Source: a virus
Reading direction: 5' to 3' (one strand)
Length of the DNA stretch: 43,122 bases
IMG/VR virus record: IMGVR_UViG_3300005577_000052
Location: 1 to 43,122 of that record
Shown piece by piece: positions 29,534 through 37,611 of the stretch (position 1 is the stretch's first letter; each line of letters starts with the position of its first letter). Under the pieces are notes generated by a model, which saw only the letters and a list, made by a program, of their open reading frames with translations, was not told where the DNA came from and made no database searches. The position numbers were made by a program, and so were the translations under genes.

Positions 29534-29886
29534 ATGCTGTTCTGGATAAACCGTACCTGGACGTTCCGATTGCGCCGCTCGCGAAGTGCGTCGCGGATGG
29601 CCACATGATTGTCGAACTAGTTGCCACGGCCTATCGCATCGAAGCCCAGACGGTTGTCTTCGGCGGCAGAGAGAAGCTGGTAATGGAAGCCCGCAAGGTT
29701 GCGTACTGGCTTCTGCGCACGGTGGCCAAGAGGAGCTGGGGGGAGGTTGCCAGCACACTATCGAAGGACCATTCCACAGCCATATCAGGCGTTCGTGGCT
29801 GCGAGAGCAAGCGCGCCAATGACCCGGCGTTTCGGGAGTTCACGGACCAGCTGGCCATCGTGGTTGCTCAGAGGATTCAGGGATGA
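29530..29886 (+). CDS. stand-alone DnaA domain IV-like DNA-binding protein
   Basis: The 118-residue protein is ATGA-coupled on both sides. Residues 50-105 match the C-terminal DNA-binding domain of DnaA: ARKVAYWLLRTVAKRSWGE, then the signature SKDHSTAISGVRG (78-90; DnaA has GRDHTTV.HA). The AAA+ ATPase domain of DnaA is missing; residues 1-48 resemble no known domain. It probably binds DnaA-box-like sites and could help recruit host DnaA or mask its boxes. It lies directly before the replisome organiser, so it is likely an origin-recognition accessory. Confidence 0.8.
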   Translation: MNAVLDKPYLDVPIAPLAKCVADGHMIVELVATAYRIEAQTVVFGGREKLVMEARKVAYWLLRTVAKRSWGEVASTLSKDHSTAISGVRGCESKRANDPAFREFTDQLAIVVAQRIQG

Positions 29887-30656
29887 GCTGGGCGAAGCTC
29901 GATGACCGTGCCAACGAGCACCAGAAGCAGCTCCTGGCTGGCCCCGAGGCGTGCTGGTTGTGGGCCTGCGGCTTGATGTACGCGAACCGGCAGGCAGCTC
30001 GAGACGGCTTCATCCCGTCGCTCGTGCTGCCGATGCTCTACCCGTTCAAGAGTCCCAAGCGTCTCGCCGAGCGCCTGGTCGAGGTCGGGCTGTGGGACGC
30101 GACAGACAACGGGTACGTGGTCCACAACTTCACCAAGTGGAACAAGACGCAGGAACAGGTACAGGCCGAACGAGACGCCACCCGTAACAGGGTTCGAGAC
30201 TACCGAGCGCGCAACGCTACCGGTAACGCCGTTACACCACCGGATGTAACAGACCCCTGTAACGCTCCTGTACCGGATCCACTCCACTCCACTCCGCTAC
30301 CAATCCAGGAGAGATCCGAGAGGGGCGAATCTGCGGCTGGCGCCGCCGGCCCAAAGAAACCACGGCGGGTATCCCGGGTGCCTGAGGCATGGGAACCTAA
30401 GCCCGAACACGTGAACCTGGCCATGCAGCTCGGGGCGGATTTAACCGCTGAGTTGGCGAAGTTCCGGGACCACGAGTTCAGAAACCCGAAGTCCGATTTC
30501 GATGCCTGTTTCCGGACCTGGCTCCGGCGAAGCATCGAACTGCGCCGGCAAGCGATTGGGCAACGGCTGACCGAAGGGCGCGCCGCGGATGCGCTGGAAA
30601 AGCAGGTGGCTCGAGCCAATGCGCTGCGAGTTTTGGAGCGAAAGGCACTGCCATGA
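29883..30656 (+). CDS. replisome organiser/initiator (O-like)
   Basis: The 257-residue protein has a two-domain initiator layout. The N-terminal winged-helix part (1-95) ends with GYVVHNFTKWNKTQEQVQA, a hallmark of phage replisome organisers. A Pro/Thr-rich linker (about 110-160) follows. The C-terminal helical domain (170-240) has FRNPKSDFDACFRTWLRRS, like helicase-binding ends. The linker DNA carries five GTAAC/GTTAC repeats (30184-30263), as in Lambda where iterons lie inside O. The next gene looks like the helicase loader. Confidence 0.75.
   Translation: MSWAKLDDRANEHQKQLLAGPEACWLWACGLMYANRQAARDGFIPSLVLPMLYPFKSPKRLAERLVEVGLWDATDNGYVVHNFTKWNKTQEQVQAERDATRNRVRDYRARNATGNAVTPPDVTDPCNAPVPDPLHSTPLPIQERSERGESAAGAAGPKKPRRVSRVPEAWEPKPEHVNLAMQLGADLTAELAKFRDHEFRNPKSDFDACFRTWLRRSIELRRQAIGQRLTEGRAADALEKQVARANALRVLERKALP
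30184..30263. other. ori: candidate origin of replication: GTAAC repeats in the initiator linker
   Basis: GTAAC occurs at 30184-30188, 30223-30227, 30246-30250 and 30259-30263, and its reverse complement at 30231-30235: five copies in 80 bases. In a GC-rich genome that is dense. The repeats lie in the linker of the O-like initiator gene, the position of Lambda's iterons. No clearly AT-rich unwinding element is seen right after them. Confidence 0.45.
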
Positions 30657-30985
30657 CCAAGTCCGAAGTGACCGAATTGGTTGCGATTCTGATGTCCTGT
30701 TACCCGAACGCGCGGTTCCCGGACGGCACCGTGGTGGCGTACGAAATGTTCCTCGGCGAGCTCGAGCACGAGCGGGCAAAACAGGCCGTCGCGAACCTGG
30801 TCCGCACGAGCAAATTCATGCCGACCATCGCCGAAATCATGGCGGCATACGGTGCTGGCAAAGAGCCCGTTCAGGCCCCGTACCACCGGCTTTTCCTGCC
30901 CAGGCCAGAACCGTCCAACGTGATGGCGCCAGGTGAGCTCAAGTCGGCAATCGACGAATTCCTGGCCGGAAAGGGCCCGTCGTGA
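30653..30985 (+). CDS. G39P-like helicase loader
   Basis: This 110-residue protein matches the N-terminal domain of SPP1 G39P-type loaders: LVAILMSCYPNARFPDGTVV followed by a helix pair and VRTSKFMPTIAEIMAAYG (about 43-66). In such loaders the FxPTIAEI helix binds the replicative helicase. Here the partner would be host DnaB, because no phage helicase exists in the window. It is ATGA-coupled to the initiator. Confidence 0.7.
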   Translation: MTKSEVTELVAILMSCYPNARFPDGTVVAYEMFLGELEHERAKQAVANLVRTSKFMPTIAEIMAAYGAGKEPVQAPYHRLFLPRPEPSNVMAPGELKSAIDEFLAGKGPS

Positions 30986-31152
30986 GTCAGCGCGACAGTT
31001 TTCGCCGGATGTACGGCGACGAGCTCGCAGACCAGGTCGAGCAGCTCAAACGCAAGCCGCGCGGCGTCGAAGTGCTGCCGGTCAAACCGCGCAAGCCTGA
31101 GCCGAAACAGCAGGAAAAGCGCGACGACATCGAGAATTGGTGGGACAAGTGA
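30982..31152 (+). CDS. 56-residue basic protein of the replication group
   Basis: It is read from GTG 30982 (GTGA overlap) to TGA 31150-31152. The sequence is Lys/Arg/Pro-rich (VEVLPVKPRKPEPKQQEKR) and ends in DDIENWWDK. Small basic tails like this can bridge loader and initiator. No known family. Confidence 0.5.
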   Translation: MSQRDSFRRMYGDELADQVEQLKRKPRGVEVLPVKPRKPEPKQQEKRDDIENWWDK

Positions 31153-31219
31153 TTGCTAATAGGTCAACATTCGTGCCAATAAATCATCATCCATCGCGCG
31201 TGCGTGCGCAGGAAATCCC
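31153..31219 (+). other. AT-rich gap before the sugar island
   Basis: This is a 67-base gap with locally higher A+T (ATAAATCATCATCC). It contains TTGCTA-N19-AATAAA (about 31155-31185), a poor sigma70 match that would allow independent expression of the sugar genes, for example in the lysogen. A CAGGAAAT ribosome site ends the gap. Confidence 0.3.
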
Positions 31220-33640
31220 ATGAAAATCAGCTGCACCATGATTGTCCGGGACGAGGCGAGCACGCTCCGAGCCTGCCTGGAAAGCATCAAACCGCACGTC
31301 GATGAGCTGGTGATTGTCGACACGGGCAGCACCGATTCGACGCCCGAAATCGCGCGAGAGTTCGCCGATCGCTTCGAAGTTTGGACCGGCTGCAACGATT
31401 CGGAAGGGCGCATCGCGGACTTCTCGGCCGCCCGAAACTATGCGCTCGAGCTCGCAACCGGTGACGCCGTGTGCTGGTTTGATGGCGACGACGTGGTCCG
31501 AGGCGCTGAGAACCTGCGCCGGCTGGCTCAGGAATCGTCCGGCGAGGCTTGGGCATGGCTGGCCCCGTACGAGTACGAACGCGACGCACAGGGCCGCGTG
31601 GTGACGCTGCAGTGGCGCGAGCGGCTGGTCTATCCGCGAACCGGCTGGGAGTGGCGTAGCCCGGTGCATGAGGGCCTCTTGGGCAAGGCCGGGACGTCGC
31701 CGGCGTACCAGCAGACCGATGCGTTGGTCGTCGAGCACCAGCTGCACCGCTCGAGCAAGCCGCGCGACCCGCAACGGAACCTGCGCATCTTGGAGGGCCA
31801 CGTGCGCAAGGTCGGCGAGACGGACGCGCGCTCGCTGCACTACTTGGGCGCCGAGTTGATGTTCAACGGCCGGGTCGGTGAGGCCTGCTACTGGTTCCGC
31901 CGACACACACAGCTCAGCGGCTGGAGCGACGAGCGCTGCCTGAGTCTGCTGCATCTGGCCCGCATCACGCTGGCGATGGGCGACTGGCAGGCGAGCATCG
32001 ATTGGGCGCTACAGGCCGTTGCAACGAAGAGCTGGCCGGAGCCGTACTGGCTGATGGGGCAGGCCTGCTGCATGATGGCCGAGGCGGGCATCGAGCCGGA
32101 GTACAACTACCGCCGCGGTGCACACATGCTGCAGCAGGGCTTTGCGTGCGACAAGCCGGAGCTGGGCGGCTCGCTGTTGATGAAAGACCCCACGGCGCGC
32201 ATCGAGGCGCACCGATGGCTCGCTCCGGCGCTGGCCAAGCTAGGCCGAGTGGACCAAGCCATCGAGTCAGCGCAGACCGGTCTGGCAGGCAATGCCAAGG
32301 CCGAGGAGCTGCGGCATCTGCTGGGCCTACTGAAGCGCGAGAAGGTCCTGGCGCAAGTGGCCGAGCTCGACCAGCTGGGCGCGCTGCCGCAACACGCGGG
32401 CGTCGTCATCGCGGCAACCCTGAAGGGTGAGTTTAAGGTCGAGCGGGAGCGCTCCAAGGTCGAGCGTCATACGCGGGAATACTCGCCTGGCGACCGTGAA
32501 TGGCGAGAGGTGAAGAACGCGCACCCGCTGTTCCTTGGGGACCGCTCCGTGCGCCTCCGCATCGCCTTCTACCTCGGCCATCAGCTCGAGCCGTGGACGC
32601 CCGAGACGCTTGAAGCGAACGGCATGGGCGGTTCAGAGACGATGGCGTGGGAGATGAGTAAGCGGCTGGCGAAGCTCGGTCATGCGGTGACGGTCTTTGG
32701 TCACTGCAGCATGCTCAGCAAGGTTCAGGTATTCGACGGGGTCGCTTGGACAGACTCCAGTCGCTTTCCTAGCGATGTGCCATACGACGTCCTCATCGTC
32801 TCGCGCCAACACTGGGCGGTCGAGCTGCCGCATATCGCCAAGACGCGCGTCCTTTGGGTGCATGACGTCCATGTCGGTCCCGAGTTCACACCGGCCATCG
32901 CGGCGAAGTACGACCTCGTGTGGTGCCTGTCGAATTGGCACCGTGAGTTCTTTCTGCAGACCTATCCGTGGCTGCCGCCCGGCAAAGTGGAGGTGACGCG
33001 CAATGGAATCGACCCCGCTCGTTTTGGTCGCACTGACGTACCTCGCAATCCTCACCGGGCTATTTATTCGAGCAGTCCTGACCGTGGTCTGGAAGAGGCG
33101 GTCAAGGCGTGGCCAGCCGTGCGCAAGGCGGTACCCGATGCCGAGCTGCACGTGTATTACGGGTTCGAGAATTGGGAACGCTCCCTCGAGCTTAACGGTG
33201 ATAACGGGCATCCGAACTGCTCGCGGGCTGCGCTTACTCGGCTGAAGGGGCTCGTTGCGGAGACGCCCGGCATCGTCATGCACGGTCGCGTCAACCAGCG
33301 CGAGCTGGCCGATGCAATGCTAGGCGCCGGCGTCTGGTTCTATCCGACCTGGTTCAGCGAGACGAGCTGCATCACGGCCATGGAGGCGCAGGCAGCGGGG
33401 TTGTGGTGCGTGTGCCCGTATCGAGCTGCGCTGGCCGAGACGGTCCCAGACAGCGCTCGATGTTGGGACGTCGAAGGAGACCCCGTGAAGGCGGTACTGT
33501 GGGCAATTCGACTGGCGCGAAAGAGCACCGTGCATGAGCCATGCAACGTGTCCCTCGACGCTCTCGCCGCCGACTGGGACAAGCGCCTCCGTAAGCTCGT
33601 AGACGACGTGGTGCCAGCATTCTCGGAGGCGGCGCAGTGA
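31220..33640 (+). CDS. bifunctional glycosyltransferase (GT2 + GT4-like)
   Basis: The 806-residue protein is a fusion. Residues 1-110 are GT2: ISCTMIVRDEASTLRACLES opens the fold, DTGSTDST binds the nucleotide, and DGDD (88-91) is the metal site. Residues 170-430 are helical repeats, TPR-like. Residues about 446-800 are a GT4-like domain with NGMGGSETMAWEMSKRL (nucleotide loop), SSPDRGL and the EX7E pair Glu714/Glu722. It starts behind CAGGAAAT. The C-terminal half resembles the single GT at 34739, suggesting shared ancestry. Such fusions build or modify surface glycans or glycosylate proteins; the acceptor is unknown. Confidence 0.8.
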   Translation: MKISCTMIVRDEASTLRACLESIKPHVDELVIVDTGSTDSTPEIAREFADRFEVWTGCNDSEGRIADFSAARNYALELATGDAVCWFDGDDVVRGAENLRRLAQESSGEAWAWLAPYEYERDAQGRVVTLQWRERLVYPRTGWEWRSPVHEGLLGKAGTSPAYQQTDALVVEHQLHRSSKPRDPQRNLRILEGHVRKVGETDARSLHYLGAELMFNGRVGEACYWFRRHTQLSGWSDERCLSLLHLARITLAMGDWQASIDWALQAVATKSWPEPYWLMGQACCMMAEAGIEPEYNYRRGAHMLQQGFACDKPELGGSLLMKDPTARIEAHRWLAPALAKLGRVDQAIESAQTGLAGNAKAEELRHLLGLLKREKVLAQVAELDQLGALPQHAGVVIAATLKGEFKVERERSKVERHTREYSPGDREWREVKNAHPLFLGDRSVRLRIAFYLGHQLEPWTPETLEANGMGGSETMAWEMSKRLAKLGHAVTVFGHCSMLSKVQVFDGVAWTDSSRFPSDVPYDVLIVSRQHWAVELPHIAKTRVLWVHDVHVGPEFTPAIAAKYDLVWCLSNWHREFFLQTYPWLPPGKVEVTRNGIDPARFGRTDVPRNPHRAIYSSSPDRGLEEAVKAWPAVRKAVPDAELHVYYGFENWERSLELNGDNGHPNCSRAALTRLKGLVAETPGIVMHGRVNQRELADAMLGAGVWFYPTWFSETSCITAMEAQAAGLWCVCPYRAALAETVPDSARCWDVEGDPVKAVLWAIRLARKSTVHEPCNVSLDALAADWDKRLRKLVDDVVPAFSEAAQ

Positions 33641-34308
33641 AGCTCAACCTCTGCTGCGGCACGAACCTCTTTCCCGGCTGGCTCAACATCGACCAGAGCG
33701 ACGTGGAGCAGGACTACCTGCGGCACTTGCGAGACGCGCCGGAAGGATTCGTCTGGCCGCCTGAGCAACAGCGACTGGCTGATGCGGTGAAGGCTGGTCA
33801 GCTCGACTTTCGCCGGCACGATGTGCGCCATGGCCTGCCGTTCCCGGATGGCTCGGTCGAGGCCATCTACGTTGGGCAGGCTATCGAGCACTTCAACAGG
33901 CGGACCGAGGCGCCGCGGTTTCTGAAGGAGTGCTGCCGCGTGCTGCGGCAGTACGGGGTCATCAAACTGACCACGCCGGACCTTGGAAAGCTGGCGCTTG
34001 CTTACTATGACTCGACGGAACGCGGTGGCGGCGGACTGGGCGAGTTTACGGGGGAGCAGCCTGCTTTCTATGCCAGCGCCGAGCCGGCGGACCAGCTCGC
34101 GTATCTGCTCTTTGGCGCCTCGGGTGAAAACAGCACGAACGAGAACTACGAGGGGCACCACCACTGCTACACGAGCCGTTCGCTCGGGACGCTGCTGGAG
34201 GAATGCGGCTTCCAGGTCCGGTTCACGGATAACGTCGAGTTCCGTGACTGCATCGACAAGGGCATGTCGCACAGCTTCGCCATCGAGGCGGTGAAAGCCT
34301 TAGGATGA
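33637..34308 (+). CDS. SAM-dependent methyltransferase
   Basis: This 223-residue protein is read from GTG 33637. It opens with LNLCCGTNLFPGWLNID, a class I motif I/II pattern. FPDGSVEAIYVGQAIEHF and RVLRQYGVIKLTTPDL are the next two core strands. These are Methyltransf_11-like and common in sugar clusters. The substrate is unknown. It is coupled on both sides to sugar genes, so it probably methylates a sugar or the glycan end. Confidence 0.75.
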   Translation: MKLNLCCGTNLFPGWLNIDQSDVEQDYLRHLRDAPEGFVWPPEQQRLADAVKAGQLDFRRHDVRHGLPFPDGSVEAIYVGQAIEHFNRRTEAPRFLKECCRVLRQYGVIKLTTPDLGKLALAYYDSTERGGGGLGEFTGEQPAFYASAEPADQLAYLLFGASGENSTNENYEGHHHCYTSRSLGTLLEECGFQVRFTDNVEFRDCIDKGMSHSFAIEAVKALG

Positions 34309-34742
34309 AAATGAAGCGCTTTTGGTCAAAGGTAGACACGTCTGGGGAATGTTGGAATTGGACCGCATCCACCGACCATGACGGCTATGGCTACTTCGCC
34401 ATTGGCCTAAAGACCGCGAAGTCGCACAGGGTTTCCTGGGAGATTTCCAATGGGCCAATCCCGGCAGGGATGCATGTTCTTCACAAGTGCGACAACCCAA
34501 GGTGCGTCCGCCCATCCCATCTCTTCCTGGGCACCAACTCCGATAACATGTCGGACAAGGTCACCAAGAGGCGACAGGCGCGCGGCGTGCGACATGGACA
34601 CGCTGCGCTGAATGTCATCGACGTTTGGCTCATGCGGAAGGCCTGTGAATTATTGCCGGTATCGCAGCGGCAAGTAGCCAGAACCTGGGGCGTTGACCAG
34701 AAAACCGTGAACAATCTTGTGCGCGGAAAGTCTTATCAATGA
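34305..34742 (+). CDS. HNH homing endonuclease
   Basis: This 145-residue protein is read from ATG 34305 (ATGA overlap). It has the HNH_3 layout: ECWNWTASTDHDGYGYFAIG, then LHKCDNPRCVRPSHLFLGTN (about 59-79) with the metal Cys/His. A C-terminal helix-turn-helix, SQRQVARTWGVDQKTVNNLV (about 118-137), completes the typical homing endonuclease. It is less GC-rich than its neighbours and splits the sugar genes, so it is probably a mobile insertion. No intron or intein boundary is visible. Confidence 0.8.
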   Translation: MKMKRFWSKVDTSGECWNWTASTDHDGYGYFAIGLKTAKSHRVSWEISNGPIPAGMHVLHKCDNPRCVRPSHLFLGTNSDNMSDKVTKRRQARGVRHGHAALNVIDVWLMRKACELLPVSQRQVARTWGVDQKTVNNLVRGKSYQ

Positions 34743-35797
34743 GAATCGCCGTCACCTACGGCCCGATGTGCCTGCTCCGGTCTGCCGAGGAGACCTGGGA
34801 CGATCCGCGCACGGGCAGTGAGATTGGCTGGAGGCGGATTGTCGAGGGATTGAGGGCGCGTGGGCATCAGGTTGTAAGCAACCCGTCGGAGCCACCCACC
34901 TACTACATCGCCTCTCAGCTGTTCGATGCCGTGATTTCCATCAACGAACCGGACTCGCTCAGGCCGTGGCGCTCGAAGCTCCGAATCTGCATGTTTTGGC
35001 TGAACGAGTTTTCGTTCTGCAAGGAAGGATTTGACGAGCATGTCGACTGGTATTTCTCGCCGTCTGAGGCGCACCGGCAAAAGGCAATCGGAGACTGGGG
35101 AGCGCCGCGTCCCGAAAAGTGGCGGACCAACCTCCTCGGGTGTGACGAACGCGGAGCTGTGGGCCGAGCTGTATCGCGCATATCTGGAAGAGCCGTTTAT
35201 TGCTCATCCCCTGACAGGGGGCTCCACCGGGTCCTTGAGCAGTGGCCGTCAATCATTCGCTCTGCACCTCACGCGACGCTCAAAATCTTCTACCGGCTCG
35301 AACCCTGGCTCCGCGGATTCGACACCACGCCGTACTACCCGCCGATCGAACGCAACCGCACGCGCGCGCTCTACATCGAAGAAGCGCTGAAGCGGATGAG
35401 TGGCCCGGAATGGGGCATCACGGTGGTGGACAGCATCCCGCGTGACCAGTTGCAGCTCGAGCTCGCGCAGGCCGAGGTGTTTCTGCATCCGTGCGAAACG
35501 CTTTCGTGGAGCGAGGGCTTCAGTTGCAGTACAATGGAGGCGTGCGCTGCTGGAGCGGCGCCCATCATCACTGATTGCGACGCGCTTGGAGAAGTTTACG
35601 CGCCGCTCGACCCGGTCAAGACAGGCGACTGGGTCGGGTGGCGGGAACGCGTCATTAGGGCGCTAAAAGACGGCGAATTCCGGGAAGATTTGAGCAAGCG
35701 GGCACAGCGGCTCGCATCGGAGCATTCATGGGAAGCACACGTATCGAGATTGCACGAGTTCCTGATGACGCATTCGTCAACGATGCGGGCTGGATAG
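34739..35797 (+). CDS. GT4-like glycosyltransferase
   Basis: The 352-residue protein has the GT4 C-terminal fold: RAVYCSSPDRGLHRVL (about 151-166), VVDSIPRDQLQLELAQA, and the EX7E pair in SEGFSCSTMEACAAGAAP. The N-terminal half has an INEP..RP loop and a W-N-E-F stretch in place of the common glycine-rich opening. It looks like a shorter relative of the C-terminal half of the protein at 31220. The acceptor is unknown. The 3' end overlaps the next gene by 70 bases. Confidence 0.75.
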   Translation: MRIAVTYGPMCLLRSAEETWDDPRTGSEIGWRRIVEGLRARGHQVVSNPSEPPTYYIASQLFDAVISINEPDSLRPWRSKLRICMFWLNEFSFCKEGFDEHVDWYFSPSEAHRQKAIGDWGAPRPEKWRTNLLGCDERGAVGRAVSRISGRAVYCSSPDRGLHRVLEQWPSIIRSAPHATLKIFYRLEPWLRGFDTTPYYPPIERNRTRALYIEEALKRMSGPEWGITVVDSIPRDQLQLELAQAEVFLHPCETLSWSEGFSCSTMEACAAGAAPIITDCDALGEVYAPLDPVKTGDWVGWRERVIRALKDGEFREDLSKRAQRLASEHSWEAHVSRLHEFLMTHSSTMRAG

Positions 35798-36114
35798 CCA
35801 ACATCGGCTTCGGCGAGTTCCGATGCGTCGGGCTCATCTTCAGCAAGGCCGGCTCGTGGCGCTCCAAGCACTTCCACAAGACTGATGCGCACGTGCTCTA
35901 CGTGCTGAGCGGCGAGATGCACTACTGGGAACGCGACCTCGATGGCGAGTACGCGGCCGAGCCGGTCATCCTCAAGGCGAGCGAGCAGTACTACACGGGC
36001 CCGCTGCTCGTGCACAAGACGTTCTTCCCGGTCGACACGGTGCTCATCAGCATGAGCAAGAACCCGCGCGACCATGTTTCACATGAAACGGATGTGGTGC
36101 GCATCGATGGTTGA
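35728..36114 (+). CDS. cupin-fold sugar-modifying protein
   Basis: This 128-residue protein is read from ATG 35728 behind GGAG, overlapping the GT gene by 70 bases in another frame. SKHFHKTDAHVLYVLSGEMH (about 46-65) is a cupin motif with metal-binding His; a second strand set follows with HKTFFPVDTVLISMSK. Small cupins in deoxysugar clusters are often ketoisomerases or epimerases, which fits the dehydratase-like gene nearby. It could also be a regulatory cupin. Confidence 0.65.
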   Translation: MGSTRIEIARVPDDAFVNDAGWIANIGFGEFRCVGLIFSKAGSWRSKHFHKTDAHVLYVLSGEMHYWERDLDGEYAAEPVILKASEQYYTGPLLVHKTFFPVDTVLISMSKNPRDHVSHETDVVRIDG

Positions 36115-36130
36115 AGGGAGCAATGGGCGA

Positions 36131-36310
36131 ATGAGAACCGAGACCCAGCTTGTGCTTTTGGTGGCATTCCTGGCATCGCTCTGGGCCGTCTACGGTCTGC
36201 GCAGTGGTGCCGATAACGGCGAGTTTGGTAACACCAGCGTACGGTGCGTTAAGCTCAACGGTAACTGGCACGAGCCGCATGGCATCAGTCCAGGGTGGTG
36301 CGGTAAGTGA
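36131..36310 (+). CDS. small single-pass membrane protein
   Basis: The 59-residue protein is read from ATG 36131 with GAAGGGAGC upstream; an in-frame ATG at 36107 is possible. TQLVLLVAFLASLWAVYGL is a single hydrophobic segment, and the rest is polar with two Cys (CVKLNGNWHEPHGISPGWCG). It could anchor the sugar machinery or exclude other phages. The stop overlaps the next start (GTGA). Confidence 0.5.
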   Translation: MRTETQLVLLVAFLASLWAVYGLRSGADNGEFGNTSVRCVKLNGNWHEPHGISPGWCGK

Positions 36311-37611
36311 ACAACCATATCGGCCTTGACTACACCGAGCGCACGACTTGCCGGCTCTGTGACAGCTCGAACCTGTCGCCTGTGCTGGACTTGGGCGAGA
36401 CGCCGCTGGCGAACGAGCTCGGCTTGCGGGAGCAGCGTGGTACCTGTCGCAAATGCGGAGGCCCCGTTGGCCTGAGACAGACCTACTATGACGGCACGGA
36501 TAGCCTCATTTGCGTGACATGTGGACTCAGGTACGGGGCGGAACATGAGCCACCGCTGCCGACTCAACCCCAGGAGCTGTTCCCGCTCGTGGTAAACCGG
36601 TGCGGCAACTGCGAGCACCATCAGCTCAGCATCGCAGTGAAGCCGGAGCGGCTGTGGGGCCCGAGCTACCCGTACCAAAGCGGCACGTCACCGGTGTTCC
36701 GGAGGCATCTGGAGGCGCTGGCCGATGAGGTCGCGGCGCTAAAGCCGGGCGGCCGCGTGCTGGAGATTGCGAGCAATGATGGGACTCTGGTCAAGATGCT
36801 TGGAGAGCGTGGCGTGGTGGCCATGGGTGTCGACCCGAGTGGCCCGGACGATGATGCGCGAATGCTCTGGTCGCTGACTTGGCCGCCGCCCAGCAGAGAC
36901 TGGTATGGGTCGATAGGCTTCGACTGCATCATCGCCCTGAACGTGTTTGCCCACGTGGACGACCTGCACAGCTTCACCGCGGCCGTAAAGGAAGCGCTTG
37001 CTCCGGACGGCGTGTTCATCGTCGAGGTGGGCTACCTGGACAGCGTCGTAGCCAATGGGCACTTCGACACCATCTACCACGAGCACATGAGTTACCACTC
37101 GCTCAACCCGCTGGTGAGGTTCTTCGCGCGACATGGTCTGTACGCACACAACGTCAAAGGTAGCAAGTCGCAGGGTGGCTCTATACGGCTGTACCTGATG
37201 CACGAGCGCCTTCCGTTCGGCAGCGTCGGTAATGAGCACGAGCCGGACATTTCCAGGCTAGAGGCTCTCGCTACGGCGCGCGCGGCAGCTCTTCTGGTTG
37301 CTTTTGGCAAGCTCCAGAAGCGCGGCGAAAAGGTCGCCATCTACGGCTGCCCCGCCAAACTCACGACGCTGCTCTACGCGACCGGGCTGCAGTCGTTCCC
37401 GTTCGACTGTGTCGGCGACGACAACCCGCGCAAGGTTGGCCGTACGACGCCAGGCAACCACATCCCGATCGTGTCGGTGACGGAGATGCTGGAGCGGCGA
37501 CCGGACACCATCGTTGTCGCGGCCTGGAACTTCTTCGACGACATCCGGGACAAGCTGAGGCGGCTCGGGTTCAGTGGCGTAATCATCAACCCGATGGGGA
37601 GAGTCGAATGA
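36307..37611 (+). CDS. sugar C-methyltransferase with an extra zinc ribbon
   Basis: The 434-residue protein matches NovU/TylC3-type C-methyltransferases: CRLCDSSNLSPVLDLGETPL (Cys15, Cys18) and CGNC (Cys99, Cys102) form the usual zinc site. RVLEIASNDGTLVKMLGERG is the SAM motif, the HxxHxSY-like YHEHMSYHSL is the catalytic loop, and KVAIYGCPAKLTTLLY opens the C-terminal domain. Between residues 40 and 92 an additional ribbon (Cys47/50 and Cys69/72) is inserted that family members normally lack. Substrate is probably an NDP-4-keto-6-deoxysugar made by the next enzymes. Confidence 0.8.
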   Translation: MNNHIGLDYTERTTCRLCDSSNLSPVLDLGETPLANELGLREQRGTCRKCGGPVGLRQTYYDGTDSLICVTCGLRYGAEHEPPLPTQPQELFPLVVNRCGNCEHHQLSIAVKPERLWGPSYPYQSGTSPVFRRHLEALADEVAALKPGGRVLEIASNDGTLVKMLGERGVVAMGVDPSGPDDDARMLWSLTWPPPSRDWYGSIGFDCIIALNVFAHVDDLHSFTAAVKEALAPDGVFIVEVGYLDSVVANGHFDTIYHEHMSYHSLNPLVRFFARHGLYAHNVKGSKSQGGSIRLYLMHERLPFGSVGNEHEPDISRLEALATARAAALLVAFGKLQKRGEKVAIYGCPAKLTTLLYATGLQSFPFDCVGDDNPRKVGRTTPGNHIPIVSVTEMLERRPDTIVVAAWNFFDDIRDKLRRLGFSGVIINPMGRVE

